In this document: positions 17,197 to 26,894 of the stretch, in pieces | Numbering within the stretch: the first letter of the stretch is position 1 | Layout: every line of letters begins with the position of its first letter | Assembly: GCA_016186435.1 (NCBI GenBank) | Contig: JACPLQ010000004.1 | Coordinates: forward strand, 1-48,086 | Origin: Candidatus Nomurabacteria bacterium | Lineage (GTDB): Bacteria > Patescibacteriota > Minisyncoccia > Phycocordibacterales > UBA9973 | Direction of reading: 5' to 3' | Length of the DNA stretch: 48,086 nt | Translations under genes and position numbers: made by a program | The notes under the pieces: model-generated | Seen by the model: only the letters and a program-made list of their open reading frames with translations | Told to the model about the DNA's origin: nothing | Database searches by the model: none

Positions 17197-17226
17197 TCTA
17201 ACATTCTATAGAACATTGGAATAACA

Positions 17227-17628
17227 TTAGTACTTGGAAGTGAAAGGATTCCTTTTAGAGAGGCCTTTGAGCATTTTTTTGACGCTAGATGCTCCCCGCC
17301 TGAATAATGTCTGCTTCTTATCTTTATCCTTGCTGATTTCGTTAAAAAGCTTTTCTTTTACTTCATCTATAGCGCTCATCAGATCTTCATTATCGCTTCC
17401 AGCATAGAAATTCTTGCCATCTATAATTATAGAACAGTCCGAATGAAATACTTCTCCCGCTTTATGATGATTTGTTGTTTTTGATATTTCAAAAGAGACT
17501 TTTACTTCTCCCCCTTTTTCTTCTTTAATATTAGAAAGCAACTTTTCAAGATTTGTAACTCTTTTTAGGGCATAGTCTCTGATCTCTTCTGTTAATTCTA
17601 TGTTTTTACTCTGTATATTTATTTGCAT
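17227..17628 (-). CDS. Ribosome hibernation-promoting factor / RaiA-like
   Basis: MQINIQSKNIELTEEIRDYALKRVTNLEKLL; FYAGSDNEDLMSAIDEVKEKL. Confidence 0.85.
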   Translation of the reverse strand: MQINIQSKNIELTEEIRDYALKRVTNLEKLLSNIKEEKGGEVKVSFEISKTTNHHKAGEVFHSDCSIIIDGKNFYAGSDNEDLMSAIDEVKEKLFNEISKDKDKKQTLFRRGASSVKKMLKGLSKRNPFTSKY

Positions 17629-17677
17629 ATAGTTCCATTGTAACAGTAGACGGTGATATAATCAAAACATGACAGAA

Positions 17678-19651
17678 CTACTTTTTGCTTTGCAAAAACT
17701 TTATATCTCGGGTGAGAGCTTTGAGTAAAATATTGAGTTCTATGGTAGCAACTCCGACAACGGTATCTGCTCCCCCATAGTATATATAAAGCAAACCGTC
17801 CTTGTCTGCCATTCCGCACGGAAAAACAACGTTATTGATAACTCCAACTTTTTCATACTGCTCTTCCGGCTCAAATATAGGGTCCTGTGTACGAGCTAAA
17901 ACAATAGCCGGATCTTTAGGGTCAAGAAGTACGGCGCCTATACGGTAAGTGTTATGGCTTTTGGAAATGCCGTGGTAAAGAAGAAGCCAGCCGTATTTTG
18001 TTTTAAGCGGCGGCGCAGAAATACCTACTTTTAAACTGTCCCAGGTATTTATCCTAGGTCCTATTATCCTGACGCATTTATTAACTGTTTCTTTTTTGAA
18101 ATTAAGCGTTTTTATATAATCTCCGCATATTTCATCTCCCACTCTGTGTAAAATAAAATACTTGCCATTTGTTTTTTCAGGAAAAATACAGGCATCTTTG
18201 TCATCTACTCCCGGAGGAGTAATTATTATGGGTTTCTCCCACTGCCAATTTTTATTCAAAAAATTTTTCTCCGTTATGGAAGTAATAGCCACGCGCGGAG
18301 GACCAATGCCGTCAAACGCCGTATAGCACATGTATATGTTTTTCCCTATCTTGGTAAGCCTTGGATCTTCGCATCCGGAATTTCCCCCTGCAATTTTCTT
18401 TAGCTCAAAATCCTCTTTTGGGATATATGCCGGCAGAGTTTCTCTTTCACTAATAGAAATACCGTCTTCAGAGGACGCGTAGCCGACAGAAGAAGTGTTG
18501 TCATTTGAAAGCGCCCGATATAATATGTGAGTTGTTTTTTTTATTCGCAAAGCGGCAGGATTGAAAGTCGCCTGCGCTTCCCATGGATTGTTTTTATTCG
18601 GGGTAATGATAGGATTTTTGAGATAACGCTTAAAATGCCACCGTGAACTGGTTTCCGGACGAATAGTTCCCAAGAGATCAGCCATATTTACACGAGCCAT
18701 ACAGCTTGTGGTATCTGCCGCTCCGTAGTATATAAAAAGCGTGTCCCCGCCCGAACGGCCATTTGGTCGGGCAGGTTTTTCTAGGACAGCGCCGGAAGGA
18801 AACACTATATCGGGAACATGACCCGATAATTCATATGATTCCTGCGGCGCCAGAATAGGCCCTTTGGTGCGGCCAGTAATTTTTAGAGGATTGTTTAAAT
18901 CAAGCAATACTGCTTCAATTCCAAACACGCGCGGACCATTCCCTCCGGAAAAATAATTTTGGATATGTGAGTACAAAAAAAGCCACCCATGGGAAGTTTT
19001 GACAGGAGTAGCGCCGACTTCTGTGTGGTCAGAAGGAGCTCTTTTTAAATCAATAGCATTTTTATCTATATCGGCGTACCATTTTCCCCAGAAATCTTGG
19101 TCCCATAATTCATCTATATCGTCTACTTGCGCTATCGCAATTTTTGACGGGGGCATGTCTGTATTTACGGTTAAAATTACGGTAATTTTTCCATTTATAC
19201 GCTCGGGAAAAAGAGTCATTGCTTTGGCATTGAAAGGAGTAACCAGATAGCGCGCATCTATTTTTTTTAAATCTTTTGAAATTGCTACGGCAACTTTTAT
19301 CCCGCTCGCCTCAAAAGGATACTTGGAAAGCGCGGTGTAAAAGGTGTAATATTTGCCTTCAAAATAAGTAATGCGCGGGTCTTCACATCCGTATTGTTCC
19401 CAATCTTCCTGGGGCATTATAAATGACGCCCGTTCCTCAAAATGCCTGCCGTCTTTTGACTTGCCTATGCCTATTATTGAAATTTGATGCGGTGTGCGTA
19501 GCTTGTCTTCTGATCCGATAGCGCGATATACGCCGTAAAAAGTTTTACCTTTCTTCAGGACGCTCAAATTAAACGTTGCGAAAGTTTCCCAATAATGATC
19601 TTTGTCTGGAACTAAAATCGGGTTATGATGGGATCTTTTGACTACGAACAT
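17678..19651 (-). CDS. Tandem two-domain GH130-like (mannoside phosphorylase family) protein
   Basis: 657 aa; two repeats each with GCEDPR motif and IYYGxADT; N(P)I(I/L)xP starts. Confidence 0.85.
   Translation of the reverse strand: MFVVKRSHHNPILVPDKDHYWETFATFNLSVLKKGKTFYGVYRAIGSEDKLRTPHQISIIGIGKSKDGRHFEERASFIMPQEDWEQYGCEDPRITYFEGKYYTFYTALSKYPFEASGIKVAVAISKDLKKIDARYLVTPFNAKAMTLFPERINGKITVILTVNTDMPPSKIAIAQVDDIDELWDQDFWGKWYADIDKNAIDLKRAPSDHTEVGATPVKTSHGWLFLYSHIQNYFSGGNGPRVFGIEAVLLDLNNPLKITGRTKGPILAPQESYELSGHVPDIVFPSGAVLEKPARPNGRSGGDTLFIYYGAADTTSCMARVNMADLLGTIRPETSSRWHFKRYLKNPIITPNKNNPWEAQATFNPAALRIKKTTHILYRALSNDNTSSVGYASSEDGISISERETLPAYIPKEDFELKKIAGGNSGCEDPRLTKIGKNIYMCYTAFDGIGPPRVAITSITEKNFLNKNWQWEKPIIITPPGVDDKDACIFPEKTNGKYFILHRVGDEICGDYIKTLNFKKETVNKCVRIIGPRINTWDSLKVGISAPPLKTKYGWLLLYHGISKSHNTYRIGAVLLDPKDPAIVLARTQDPIFEPEEQYEKVGVINNVVFPCGMADKDGLLYIYYGGADTVVGVATIELNILLKALTRDIKFLQSKK
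18746..18775. repeat. Palindromic element inside the GH130-like CDS
   Basis: CCCGCCCGAacggccatttggTCGGGCAGG; corresponds to PARPNGRSGG, absent from two paralogous domains. Confidence 0.65.
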
Positions 19652-19655
19652 AAAA

Positions 19656-20489
19656 TTATTTTAATTTTTTATTTTGAGTATTATCTAAATAATTTTCTTT
19701 TCTTAAAACTTTTTGTTTTGTCTTGTTTTCAATTTGTTTTCTGGTATTGCCCGCAATTTTACCACCCGCTTTTGCATCTTTTTTTAAAGATTGAAAATTG
19801 CTAGAATTTTTATTTTGAGAAATTCTAGTCGTCGTCGCCTCACCAAGCATTGTGAGTATTAATTCCATTTCATCCATATGATCACGCAAATTATCCGGAT
19901 TGTTTAAATTTTTGTAATTTTTAATCTGTTTTGCATTCAGCTCGAAAGTGCCTTTGTAAATTTCATTTGTTAAAATTGCGAAATCAATTCCCTCTCTAGC
20001 TCCTCGGTCTTTCCACTCATTCGTCAGCGTATTTCTAATATTTATTCCACGCATTCTCTTTGCTATCCACTCATCACCATAACCTTTTTGCTCATAAATA
20101 TTTTTTGCGCGGAAAATTGCCCGTTCCGGGTCTTGAATTTCTTCTATTCTATCTTGTCCAACTTTTGCCAGCCATTGTTTAAATGGTTCTGCTTTAGGAG
20201 ATGGAATTGATTGAATAATGCGGAAAATGCCTTCCAAATTAGCTACATCTGTAAGATAAAATTTTTCATCAGATGCTTGTAATTTCAGTTGTCCGATTTT
20301 TTCGGACAACTCACTTCCTTCTTCTTTTAATTTTCTTTTCAAGTCATCCCAATACTTTCTAGGTCTTTCGCTTTCCGACAATACTGCGATAATATCAATA
20401 ACAGAAAAATACCACTGGTCATTATACCAAGTCCTTCGAACTTCAGATTTTTCAAACAAAATAATATTTTTTAACGTCTTTTTTTTCAT
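19656..20489 (-). CDS. BRO-N / DinD-like (DNA damage-inducible protein D family) protein
   Basis: VRRTWYNDQWYFSVIDIIAVLSESERPRKYWDDLKRKL; DRIEEIQDPERAI. Confidence 0.75.
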   Translation of the reverse strand: MKKKTLKNIILFEKSEVRRTWYNDQWYFSVIDIIAVLSESERPRKYWDDLKRKLKEEGSELSEKIGQLKLQASDEKFYLTDVANLEGIFRIIQSIPSPKAEPFKQWLAKVGQDRIEEIQDPERAIFRAKNIYEQKGYGDEWIAKRMRGINIRNTLTNEWKDRGAREGIDFAILTNEIYKGTFELNAKQIKNYKNLNNPDNLRDHMDEMELILTMLGEATTTRISQNKNSSNFQSLKKDAKAGGKIAGNTRKQIENKTKQKVLRKENYLDNTQNKKLK

Positions 20490-20495
20490 TAAACT

Positions 20496-21527
20496 TTACA
20501 AAACAAACTTAGCTGGCAATATTGATTTTAATGATTCAGCTTTAAGTGTATAAGCTCGGACAAAAGAATCATCAACGTGAGCATATAAAATCCCCTCACC
20601 TTCGCCTGTCTCCACAAACTGACTGGCAAAGGTAATAATTTTAGCTTCACTATCTCGTATTAAAGGTTCTGGCGAAACCCAATCTATTTTACCATTTTCA
20701 TAGTCATAAATAAAAAGTCCAATTGAAAATATTCCATATTTTATTTTATCGCCCATTTTTTGATTAGCTTCACGGCCATTTATAATACCTAATAATTTTC
20801 CTTCACCAACATCAATAAAACTTTTAGGTAATAAGGGTCCAGGTGAGGCATGCCCGCCAATCCAAGAAATATTATATTCCTTAGAATGAAATCTTATCTC
20901 ACCATATTTCCATGGTTTGCCCATATCTTCAGCAATAGCTACTTTAACAATTGAATAAGTTGTATCAGTTTGGCGATCTCGGGATTCAATAAGGTTATAT
21001 CTAAAACCTTTAGAATTAAGTGGAGCTATGGAAACTTCCTTTGCGCTTAATTGCACTGTGCCCATAAGTACAGGCATTGTCATTTCAAGAGAATCAAGAT
21101 CATGACCAACAGCATGCCCTAAATGTATTTTTATTCTTTCACCGTCGTCACGCATTTTTGCTGATGGTCTTACGGGAATTGTAAAATACAAATGCATTAA
21201 ATCAGTTACAGGGTCAATCCATATGTCCGGATCCTCAAACCCAATAAAATCCCAACCTTCTGGAATAAGGCGGTTTAAAATTTCTTTTTCATTCTTAAAT
21301 TTCAGGCCACCAACAATTTCAAAATGTTCTAGAGAAATTCCTTTTAATTTATACAGTTCACTTCTATCAACATAACCTTTTACAGTTACATCTCCCTCTC
21401 TATTTGTAATACATCTAATTACCCCTTCTTGATATTGAGTCCTTGGATCTAGGGAAATTGCCATAACATGTTCAAACTTATTGCCAGCTTCTACAACTTT
21501 TCCTGAGTGCTCAAAATATTTTTCCAT
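20496..21527 (-). CDS. Beta-propeller glycosidase-like protein (GH43/GH130-type fold suspected)
   Basis: FIGFEDPDIWIDPVTDLMHLYFTIPVR; located between GH130-like genes. Confidence 0.5.
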   Translation of the reverse strand: MEKYFEHSGKVVEAGNKFEHVMAISLDPRTQYQEGVIRCITNREGDVTVKGYVDRSELYKLKGISLEHFEIVGGLKFKNEKEILNRLIPEGWDFIGFEDPDIWIDPVTDLMHLYFTIPVRPSAKMRDDGERIKIHLGHAVGHDLDSLEMTMPVLMGTVQLSAKEVSIAPLNSKGFRYNLIESRDRQTDTTYSIVKVAIAEDMGKPWKYGEIRFHSKEYNISWIGGHASPGPLLPKSFIDVGEGKLLGIINGREANQKMGDKIKYGIFSIGLFIYDYENGKIDWVSPEPLIRDSEAKIITFASQFVETGEGEGILYAHVDDSFVRAYTLKAESLKSILPAKFVL

Positions 21528-21542
21528 TTTTTATTTACGCTT

Positions 21543-22913
21543 TTATTTTTTCTTATTAATTTTAGGTACTTTATTAGTTATTAATTCTTTTAGGAATTTA
21601 TCCAGATTGGCTGTGGCTACGCAAGAAACTTTGTCTGCTCCCCCGTAATACACGAACAATTCTCCTTTTTTATTAACAACCGCCCCGCAAGAATATATGA
21701 CCCCGCTTTTGTATCCCTCATTCTCGTACAATTTTTCCGGCTCAAGAATAGGCTCGTTTGAGCGATATAGAACTTTGGCGGGATCTTTTGTGTCTAAAAT
21801 CATTGCGCCTATTCTGTATCTGTCTGGATTTTTATGATCCATAGCATGGTAAATAATTAGCCAGCCGTACTTTGTTTTAATTGGAGAAGGCCCAACTCCG
21901 CGAAACCAGCTGTCCCATGTGCGGGTATTGTCAACCGGCCTGCTGTTGTTGCTCCTGATAAATTTTTTACCGTCAAGCTCGTCCAGACTATTAAAATAAT
22001 CTATTAAAATTTTCGGGGAAAAGCTATGCATAATGGCGTATTTCCCTTTTATTTTTTCCGGAAAAAGAACCCAGTTTTTATGTATTTCCCCCGGCGGAGA
22101 AATGAGCGCAGGCTCTTTCCAGTTGAACCGTTTGTTTATAAAATCATTTAAAGATATTGAAGTCAAAGCTATCCGCAAAGATCCCCAGCCGTCAAATAAA
22201 GTGTAAATCATGTAAACTTTATCTCCTAAAAGCGTAAGGCGCGGATCTTCGCATCCTCCGCCCCATCCTCCGCCGGAAGAATATAAAATTTTTGGATCTA
22301 TTTCTTTTTTTACAGCCTGTTTGCCCTTGCTGTAATAAGCTAATTTCTTTGAGCTTTTGTCAAAATTAAATCCGTCTCGGCTTTCTGTGTATCCAAAAAC
22401 TGAAATATCGCTATCGCCTATGGCCCTGTAAATCACATGCACTTTGCCATCATGATATATCGCGCTAGGATTGAAGACTGCTTTTGACTCCCAATACACA
22501 TTTGCTTCCGGTTTTATAATTGGATTCTTGTTTGATCTTTTGAGGTTTGACAGCGACTTACTTTTCTTAGTAACTTTCGCTTTGCTTTTTTTTATAATTT
22601 TTCCGCCTCTTCGGCGGATCGCTGTTGAGGCCAGAATCTCCGAGTCGGAATCTGTGGAGCTTATGCGGTGATTTATTTTAGGCAGGACTTCAAACTCATC
22701 TCCAGTTTTTGCTATAACTGTTTTTTCTCCTACGGTAACCTCGGGATTCCCCGAAAGTATCCTCCAGAATTCTCTACGATCGTTGTGGTATTGCAGGCTA
22801 AAAGCCTCTCCTTTTTTGACTAAAATAATTTTTACCGTAGAAAGGCTGTTGTACGTAAATTGCCTAAAATTCCCCCAGGGGCGTTCTTCCTGAAAAATTT
22901 TAAATTCTGCCAT
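21543..22913 (-). CDS. Fusion of type II mannose-6-phosphate isomerase-like cupin and GH130-like domain
   Basis: N-term EERPWGNFRQFTYNSLSTVKIILVKKGEAFSLQYHNDRREFWRILSG cupin; C-term NPIIKP...GCEDPRLT...FVYYGGADK. Confidence 0.85.
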   Translation of the reverse strand: MAEFKIFQEERPWGNFRQFTYNSLSTVKIILVKKGEAFSLQYHNDRREFWRILSGNPEVTVGEKTVIAKTGDEFEVLPKINHRISSTDSDSEILASTAIRRRGGKIIKKSKAKVTKKSKSLSNLKRSNKNPIIKPEANVYWESKAVFNPSAIYHDGKVHVIYRAIGDSDISVFGYTESRDGFNFDKSSKKLAYYSKGKQAVKKEIDPKILYSSGGGWGGGCEDPRLTLLGDKVYMIYTLFDGWGSLRIALTSISLNDFINKRFNWKEPALISPPGEIHKNWVLFPEKIKGKYAIMHSFSPKILIDYFNSLDELDGKKFIRSNNSRPVDNTRTWDSWFRGVGPSPIKTKYGWLIIYHAMDHKNPDRYRIGAMILDTKDPAKVLYRSNEPILEPEKLYENEGYKSGVIYSCGAVVNKKGELFVYYGGADKVSCVATANLDKFLKELITNKVPKINKKK

Positions 22914-22942
22914 ATTCTTCTATTATATAACTAAATGATTTT

Positions 22943-23764
22943 TTAACCAATACACTGTCTTAGGATTTTTTTTGTTTCTTCAGGTTCTTTCACGGACATA
23001 TAATCCACACCTGTTTTGACTATTGCGTAGTCATTACCGCCGGGGAAAATAGCATCACCTATAAAAAACATCTTACTAATAGGTATTTTTAGATGTTTTT
23101 GAATTTGGCTGATACCGTAGGCTTTATCAATTCCTCGCCTCGTAACATCAATGGTGGTAAATCCAGCCGCTTTAACTTCTAGGTTTGGGAGCTTTTGTGC
23201 CACCAGTCTAGCAATTTTCATTTTGGTTTTTAAATTATCTCGGAGCCATTTTTCTTTCATTTTAACTCCCTTGTCTCCCAAAACTTTAACTAAATCCTGT
23301 CCATATACTGAAAAAGAAACTTGCGTTCCTCTATTTTCAATAATTTTTCCATAAGTTTTTTTAGGATGCTCGTATTCTATCTCCCTGAACACATCCTTAA
23401 AAGCTTGTCTGATTTTGGCTATCTCGTCAGTTGTCAAAAGCAGAGAATAAATTTTCTTCCACCCTTTGTTATATTTATAAAAAGCCGTTGAGGTGGTTGG
23501 AAATAAAAAAAGTTTTTTAAGCAGTTCTTTCGGGCATTTGAGTTTGCGAATGAACAACTCATGGAAAATTGTATATTTTCCCCCGCCAATAATTGCAACT
23601 TTCTTAGTCGTGAGAAGCCGAACCAGTAATTGAGACATTTCTCTATCCATCGGTGATTTTGTACGTATTAGTGTTCCATCCAAATCAAAAACAATCAAAT
23701 CCTTTTGTTTAATTTTTTTAAGATTTTTAAGATTTTTAATTTTCATTTTATTTTTTCCCACCAC
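22943..23764 (-). CDS. HAD-superfamily hydrolase (phosphomannomutase-like, HAD-IIB)
   Basis: DLIVFDLDGTLIRTKSPM; KMFFIGDAIFPGGNDYAIVKTGVD. Confidence 0.8.
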   Translation of the reverse strand: MVGKNKMKIKNLKNLKKIKQKDLIVFDLDGTLIRTKSPMDREMSQLLVRLLTTKKVAIIGGGKYTIFHELFIRKLKCPKELLKKLFLFPTTSTAFYKYNKGWKKIYSLLLTTDEIAKIRQAFKDVFREIEYEHPKKTYGKIIENRGTQVSFSVYGQDLVKVLGDKGVKMKEKWLRDNLKTKMKIARLVAQKLPNLEVKAAGFTTIDVTRRGIDKAYGISQIQKHLKIPISKMFFIGDAIFPGGNDYAIVKTGVDYMSVKEPEETKKILRQCIG

Positions 23765-24239
23765 GGCGGGCGAGCTTTTTATTTTTCTGAACTCGCTTTA
23801 TTAATTCTGAAGAACTCTGGATTTTCCCGCCATGTCCGATTCCATTTACTATTTCACATCCTATTTCATTGCAGACAAACACTTCCGGACTGGGAATATT
23901 CCCCGAATGCCTATCTCCTCCCTTGGCGAAAACATGCGGACGAAGCCTGCGTATGTCTTCACTAACGCTTATATCTTTGGTATTTTTTTTATGACTGCTT
24001 AACAAGACGCGATCTACTGAATGAAAAGCTTCAATAATCTCTTTTCTCTCATGTTCCGGCATAAACGCATAGCCCTTTTTGAGTTTGAGCCAATTGTCAT
24101 TGTTGATTACCACCACAAGCTCATCGCCGAGTTTTTTTGCCTCATTAAACAGCCGCACGTGTCCGACATGCACCGGATCAAATCCGCCGCTCACCATTAC
24201 CACTTTTTTGGGTTTTTTTGATAAGAGTTTTGGGCGCAT
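23748..24239 (-). CDS. Cytidylyltransferase-like nucleotidyltransferase (RfaE2/HldE-C type)
   Basis: VVMVSGGFDPVHVGHVRLFNEAKKLGDELVVVINND. Confidence 0.85.
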   Translation of the reverse strand: MRPKLLSKKPKKVVMVSGGFDPVHVGHVRLFNEAKKLGDELVVVINNDNWLKLKKGYAFMPEHERKEIIEAFHSVDRVLLSSHKKNTKDISVSEDIRRLRPHVFAKGGDRHSGNIPSPEVFVCNEIGCEIVNGIGHGGKIQSSSELIKRVQKNKKLARRGGKK

Positions 24240-24348
24240 ATTCCAGAATTATAACACAAAAAATTTGTTTAGGGGGTCTTTTATTTCGGGTGGCAAGCGT
24301 CCTTGAACGCTTGTTTATATTCACCTACTACCATTTTTATTTTAGCAA

Positions 24349-24381
24349 AAAGAAAACCGTCCTCCAAGCGGTTTTCTTGTC
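24349..24381. terminator. Intrinsic terminator hairpin
   Basis: AAGAAAACCGtcctccaagCGGTTTTCTTGTC. Confidence 0.6.
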
Positions 24382-24474
24382 AGACGGTTTCAATATGAAA
24401 AAAAATGCGAATGCAGGACAAAGGTCAAAGTGTCCAAAAGATCACAGTGACCAATGTCCGAAACCTGAGGCCCG

Positions 24475-25101
24475 CTACCTCGTATCGGGCTTCCGGACAC
24501 CAGCAAACCACCAGCTGTCACCCCAGTCATTGTCGCGGTCGCGGCGAAACACGTCGACCCTGCGCTCGCCTAACCAGCGGTAGAACACGGCGCAGAAGTC
24601 CTTGCCCCACTGCACCCCGTTGGGATGCTCGTCGGCAAACTCAGGGTCGTCCCTGTTCACTGCCGCCTGGGCACGCGGATCCGCGACGAGCTCATGCTTC
24701 GCGAGCTCCTGATCGTACTGCGAAACCGGCAGGAACTTCTTGAGCGGAAAGAAGTAGACATCCACCTCCTCCCCCTCGCCCTCCGGAAGCGTGATCAGCA
24801 CGTCGGTGTCGACGTAGCCACGCACGCGTCCGGTCTCCTTGATGACCTGCTCCGAATTGAGCGCGCGGTTTACGCGCACCCGTCGGATGATCATCTCGCT
24901 TTCCGCTTCAGCGCGCCGCCGAAGCGAGGAAATGAACTCGTCGATCAGGGCTTTCCCCTGATGGGCAAGAACGTTCTGCACTCCGTCGCGCGGAAGATTG
25001 CCCTTCCGCAGAGCCGCGTCCAGCAGCTCGTGAATCTTTCCGATCTGCCCAATGCTGATCGGCGCCAAGGATGGGGTCACGATGTTGTTACTCTTACTCA
25101 T
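24475..25101 (-). CDS. Hypothetical protein (208 aa), markedly GC-rich
   Basis: Full ORF with GGAGATGACGCCATG start context; ordinary amino acid composition; GC clearly above flanks. Confidence 0.65.
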   Translation of the reverse strand: MSKSNNIVTPSLAPISIGQIGKIHELLDAALRKGNLPRDGVQNVLAHQGKALIDEFISSLRRRAEAESEMIIRRVRVNRALNSEQVIKETGRVRGYVDTDVLITLPEGEGEEVDVYFFPLKKFLPVSQYDQELAKHELVADPRAQAAVNRDDPEFADEHPNGVQWGKDFCAVFYRWLGERRVDVFRRDRDNDWGDSWWFAGVRKPDTR

Positions 25102-25170
25102 GGCGTCATCTCCTTTTTCTTTGCTTATGGCTGTTTGTCGCCATAGCTTTTAACCTACAAAGTTGGTAAT

Positions 25171-26165
25171 GTGCACACACATATGGCGGTTTCTCCTAAA
25201 ATGGAGGAATGAGCATACATATGGTTAAAACAATCAAAGAGGAGAAGTTAAAATGGGTATTACCGATAGCAAAGAAAGAAGCTAGGTTAATGGATGTAGC
25301 AAAGGTATGTCCATATGGTAAACGAAGCCTAGAGCGTTGGCTAGCGCTCTACAAGGAGAAAGGAGAAGCGGGATTAGAACCTAAATCAACAGAACCAAAA
25401 ACCCAAAAAGACGAGACTCCAATTTACATCAAAGAAAGAATCATTGAGATACGAAAGAAAACGAAAAAGTGTGCATTAAAAATACACTGGCAACTAGCAA
25501 AAGAAGGAATATATATTCACGAACGAACCGTTGGAAAGATTTTAAAAAAGGAGGGACTGGTACGAAAATATCGGGTCAGAAAAATTAAATACAAATATAT
25601 CAAAGCTGAAAGAAAAGCTGGAGAGTTAGTCGAGATTGATGTTAAATACGCGCCAGGACGCATTGTGGGTAAACGATATTACCAATATACAGCGATTGAT
25701 ACAGCTTCAAGGTGGAGGCATCTAGCAGTGTACGACGAGCAGACAAATTTTCATTCAATTCTGTTTTTAAAAGAAGTGATTCAAATATTTAAATACAAAA
25801 TCCAAGCGATTAAAACAGACAATGGAAGTATCTTTACAAATTACTACACCAGTATGACTAAACGCAGTGACATGACGGTCAAAACAATTCATGCACTAGA
25901 TATTTTCTGCCATCAGAACAATATCATTCACTACTTGATTGATCCGGGAAAACCGGCTCAAAATGGGACAGTGGAGCGAAGTCACCGGGAAGACCAAGAG
26001 AAATTCTATGAGCAAAACAAATTTAAAAGTTTCAAAGATTTGCAAAAGAAAATTAAAAGGTGGAATATATATTACAACGATTTAGAACATTGCGGCTTAA
26101 ACGGAAAAACACCAAATGAATTTCTTGCCAATTATCAATTAGTTAAACCGCCATATGTCCGTGCC
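25171..26165 (+). mobile_element. IS481-like insertion sequence with terminal inverted repeats
   Basis: GTGCACACACATATGGCGGTTT (25171-25192) versus inverted AAACCGCCATATGTCCGTGCC (26145-26165). Confidence 0.8.
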
Positions 26166-26168
26166 TAA
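25209..26168 (+). CDS. IS481/IS3-like rve-domain DDE transposase
   Basis: HTH start; GELVEIDVKYAPG, YYQYTAIDTASRWRHLAVY, IKTDNGSIFTN, NGTVERSHREDQEKFY. Confidence 0.9.
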   Translation: MSIHMVKTIKEEKLKWVLPIAKKEARLMDVAKVCPYGKRSLERWLALYKEKGEAGLEPKSTEPKTQKDETPIYIKERIIEIRKKTKKCALKIHWQLAKEGIYIHERTVGKILKKEGLVRKYRVRKIKYKYIKAERKAGELVEIDVKYAPGRIVGKRYYQYTAIDTASRWRHLAVYDEQTNFHSILFLKEVIQIFKYKIQAIKTDNGSIFTNYYTSMTKRSDMTVKTIHALDIFCHQNNIIHYLIDPGKPAQNGTVERSHREDQEKFYEQNKFKSFKDLQKKIKRWNIYYNDLEHCGLNGKTPNEFLANYQLVKPPYVRA

Positions 26169-26219
26169 AACACTCAAAAAACCATAAATTATGGCGTTTT
26201 TGCCAAAAATATATGTTTA

Positions 26220-26894
26220 TTACTTCAAAAGAAACCTAAGAGTCGAAACGACTCGGATTTTCTTGTATTCCGGCGAACCCGGATCTTTGTCTGTGATATC
26301 AAATACGCCCTGATTGCCGCGGGATACCTCGCCCAGGCGGGCCCCGGATTCTTTTGCAAACTGCGCTGCAGTAACTTTTGCATTTTTGATGGCTTCAGCC
26401 AGCATTTCAGGTTTTATGCTATTGATGTCTGAAAATTGAAATTCAATGGAGTTTTGATTCAAAGTCACTCCTTTTTTGACTAGCAATAAAGAATCCTTAG
26501 AAGCAGATCTGGCTGAATCTACTTTTTTAGTATACACGGACAGCTGTGACGTAGAATTATATCTAAATAACGCATCTCTATAAGTATCTTGATATATGTT
26601 AACCGGAGCAACATTTATTTCTGAATCTTCAAAACCCTTATCTTTTAGGAATGTCTTAATTGAAGCAATATTTTTTTCTATATCAGAATATAAACTATCA
26701 ATATCGTTTGATTTCACTTCAAAATTTAAAGACCAGATGGCCACATCCGCTTTCACTATTTTTTCCGAAAGGCCTTTTACTTCTACATACTTTCCCTGAT
26801 CTGAAAAACCGCGGGCAGAAACAAGGAATATAATAGAAAAAACCAAAAGTACCCCTCCGACAACCAATACCCAATTATTTTTTATTTTTTCCAT
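26220..26894 (-). CDS. SIMPL-domain (DUF541) protein
   Basis: SEKIVKADVAIWSLNFEVKSND...GFEDSEINVAPVNIYQDTY; start likely MEKIKNN. Confidence 0.85.
   Translation of the reverse strand: MEKIKNNWVLVVGGVLLVFSIIFLVSARGFSDQGKYVEVKGLSEKIVKADVAIWSLNFEVKSNDIDSLYSDIEKNIASIKTFLKDKGFEDSEINVAPVNIYQDTYRDALFRYNSTSQLSVYTKKVDSARSASKDSLLLVKKGVTLNQNSIEFQFSDINSIKPEMLAEAIKNAKVTAAQFAKESGARLGEVSRGNQGVFDITDKDPGSPEYKKIRVVSTLRFLLK

Noticed and set aside
24218-25146. Plus-strand ORFs (121, 112, 173 aa) opposite the GC-rich orphan gene
   Set aside because: Shadow frames; the minus-strand ORF has better composition and start context.
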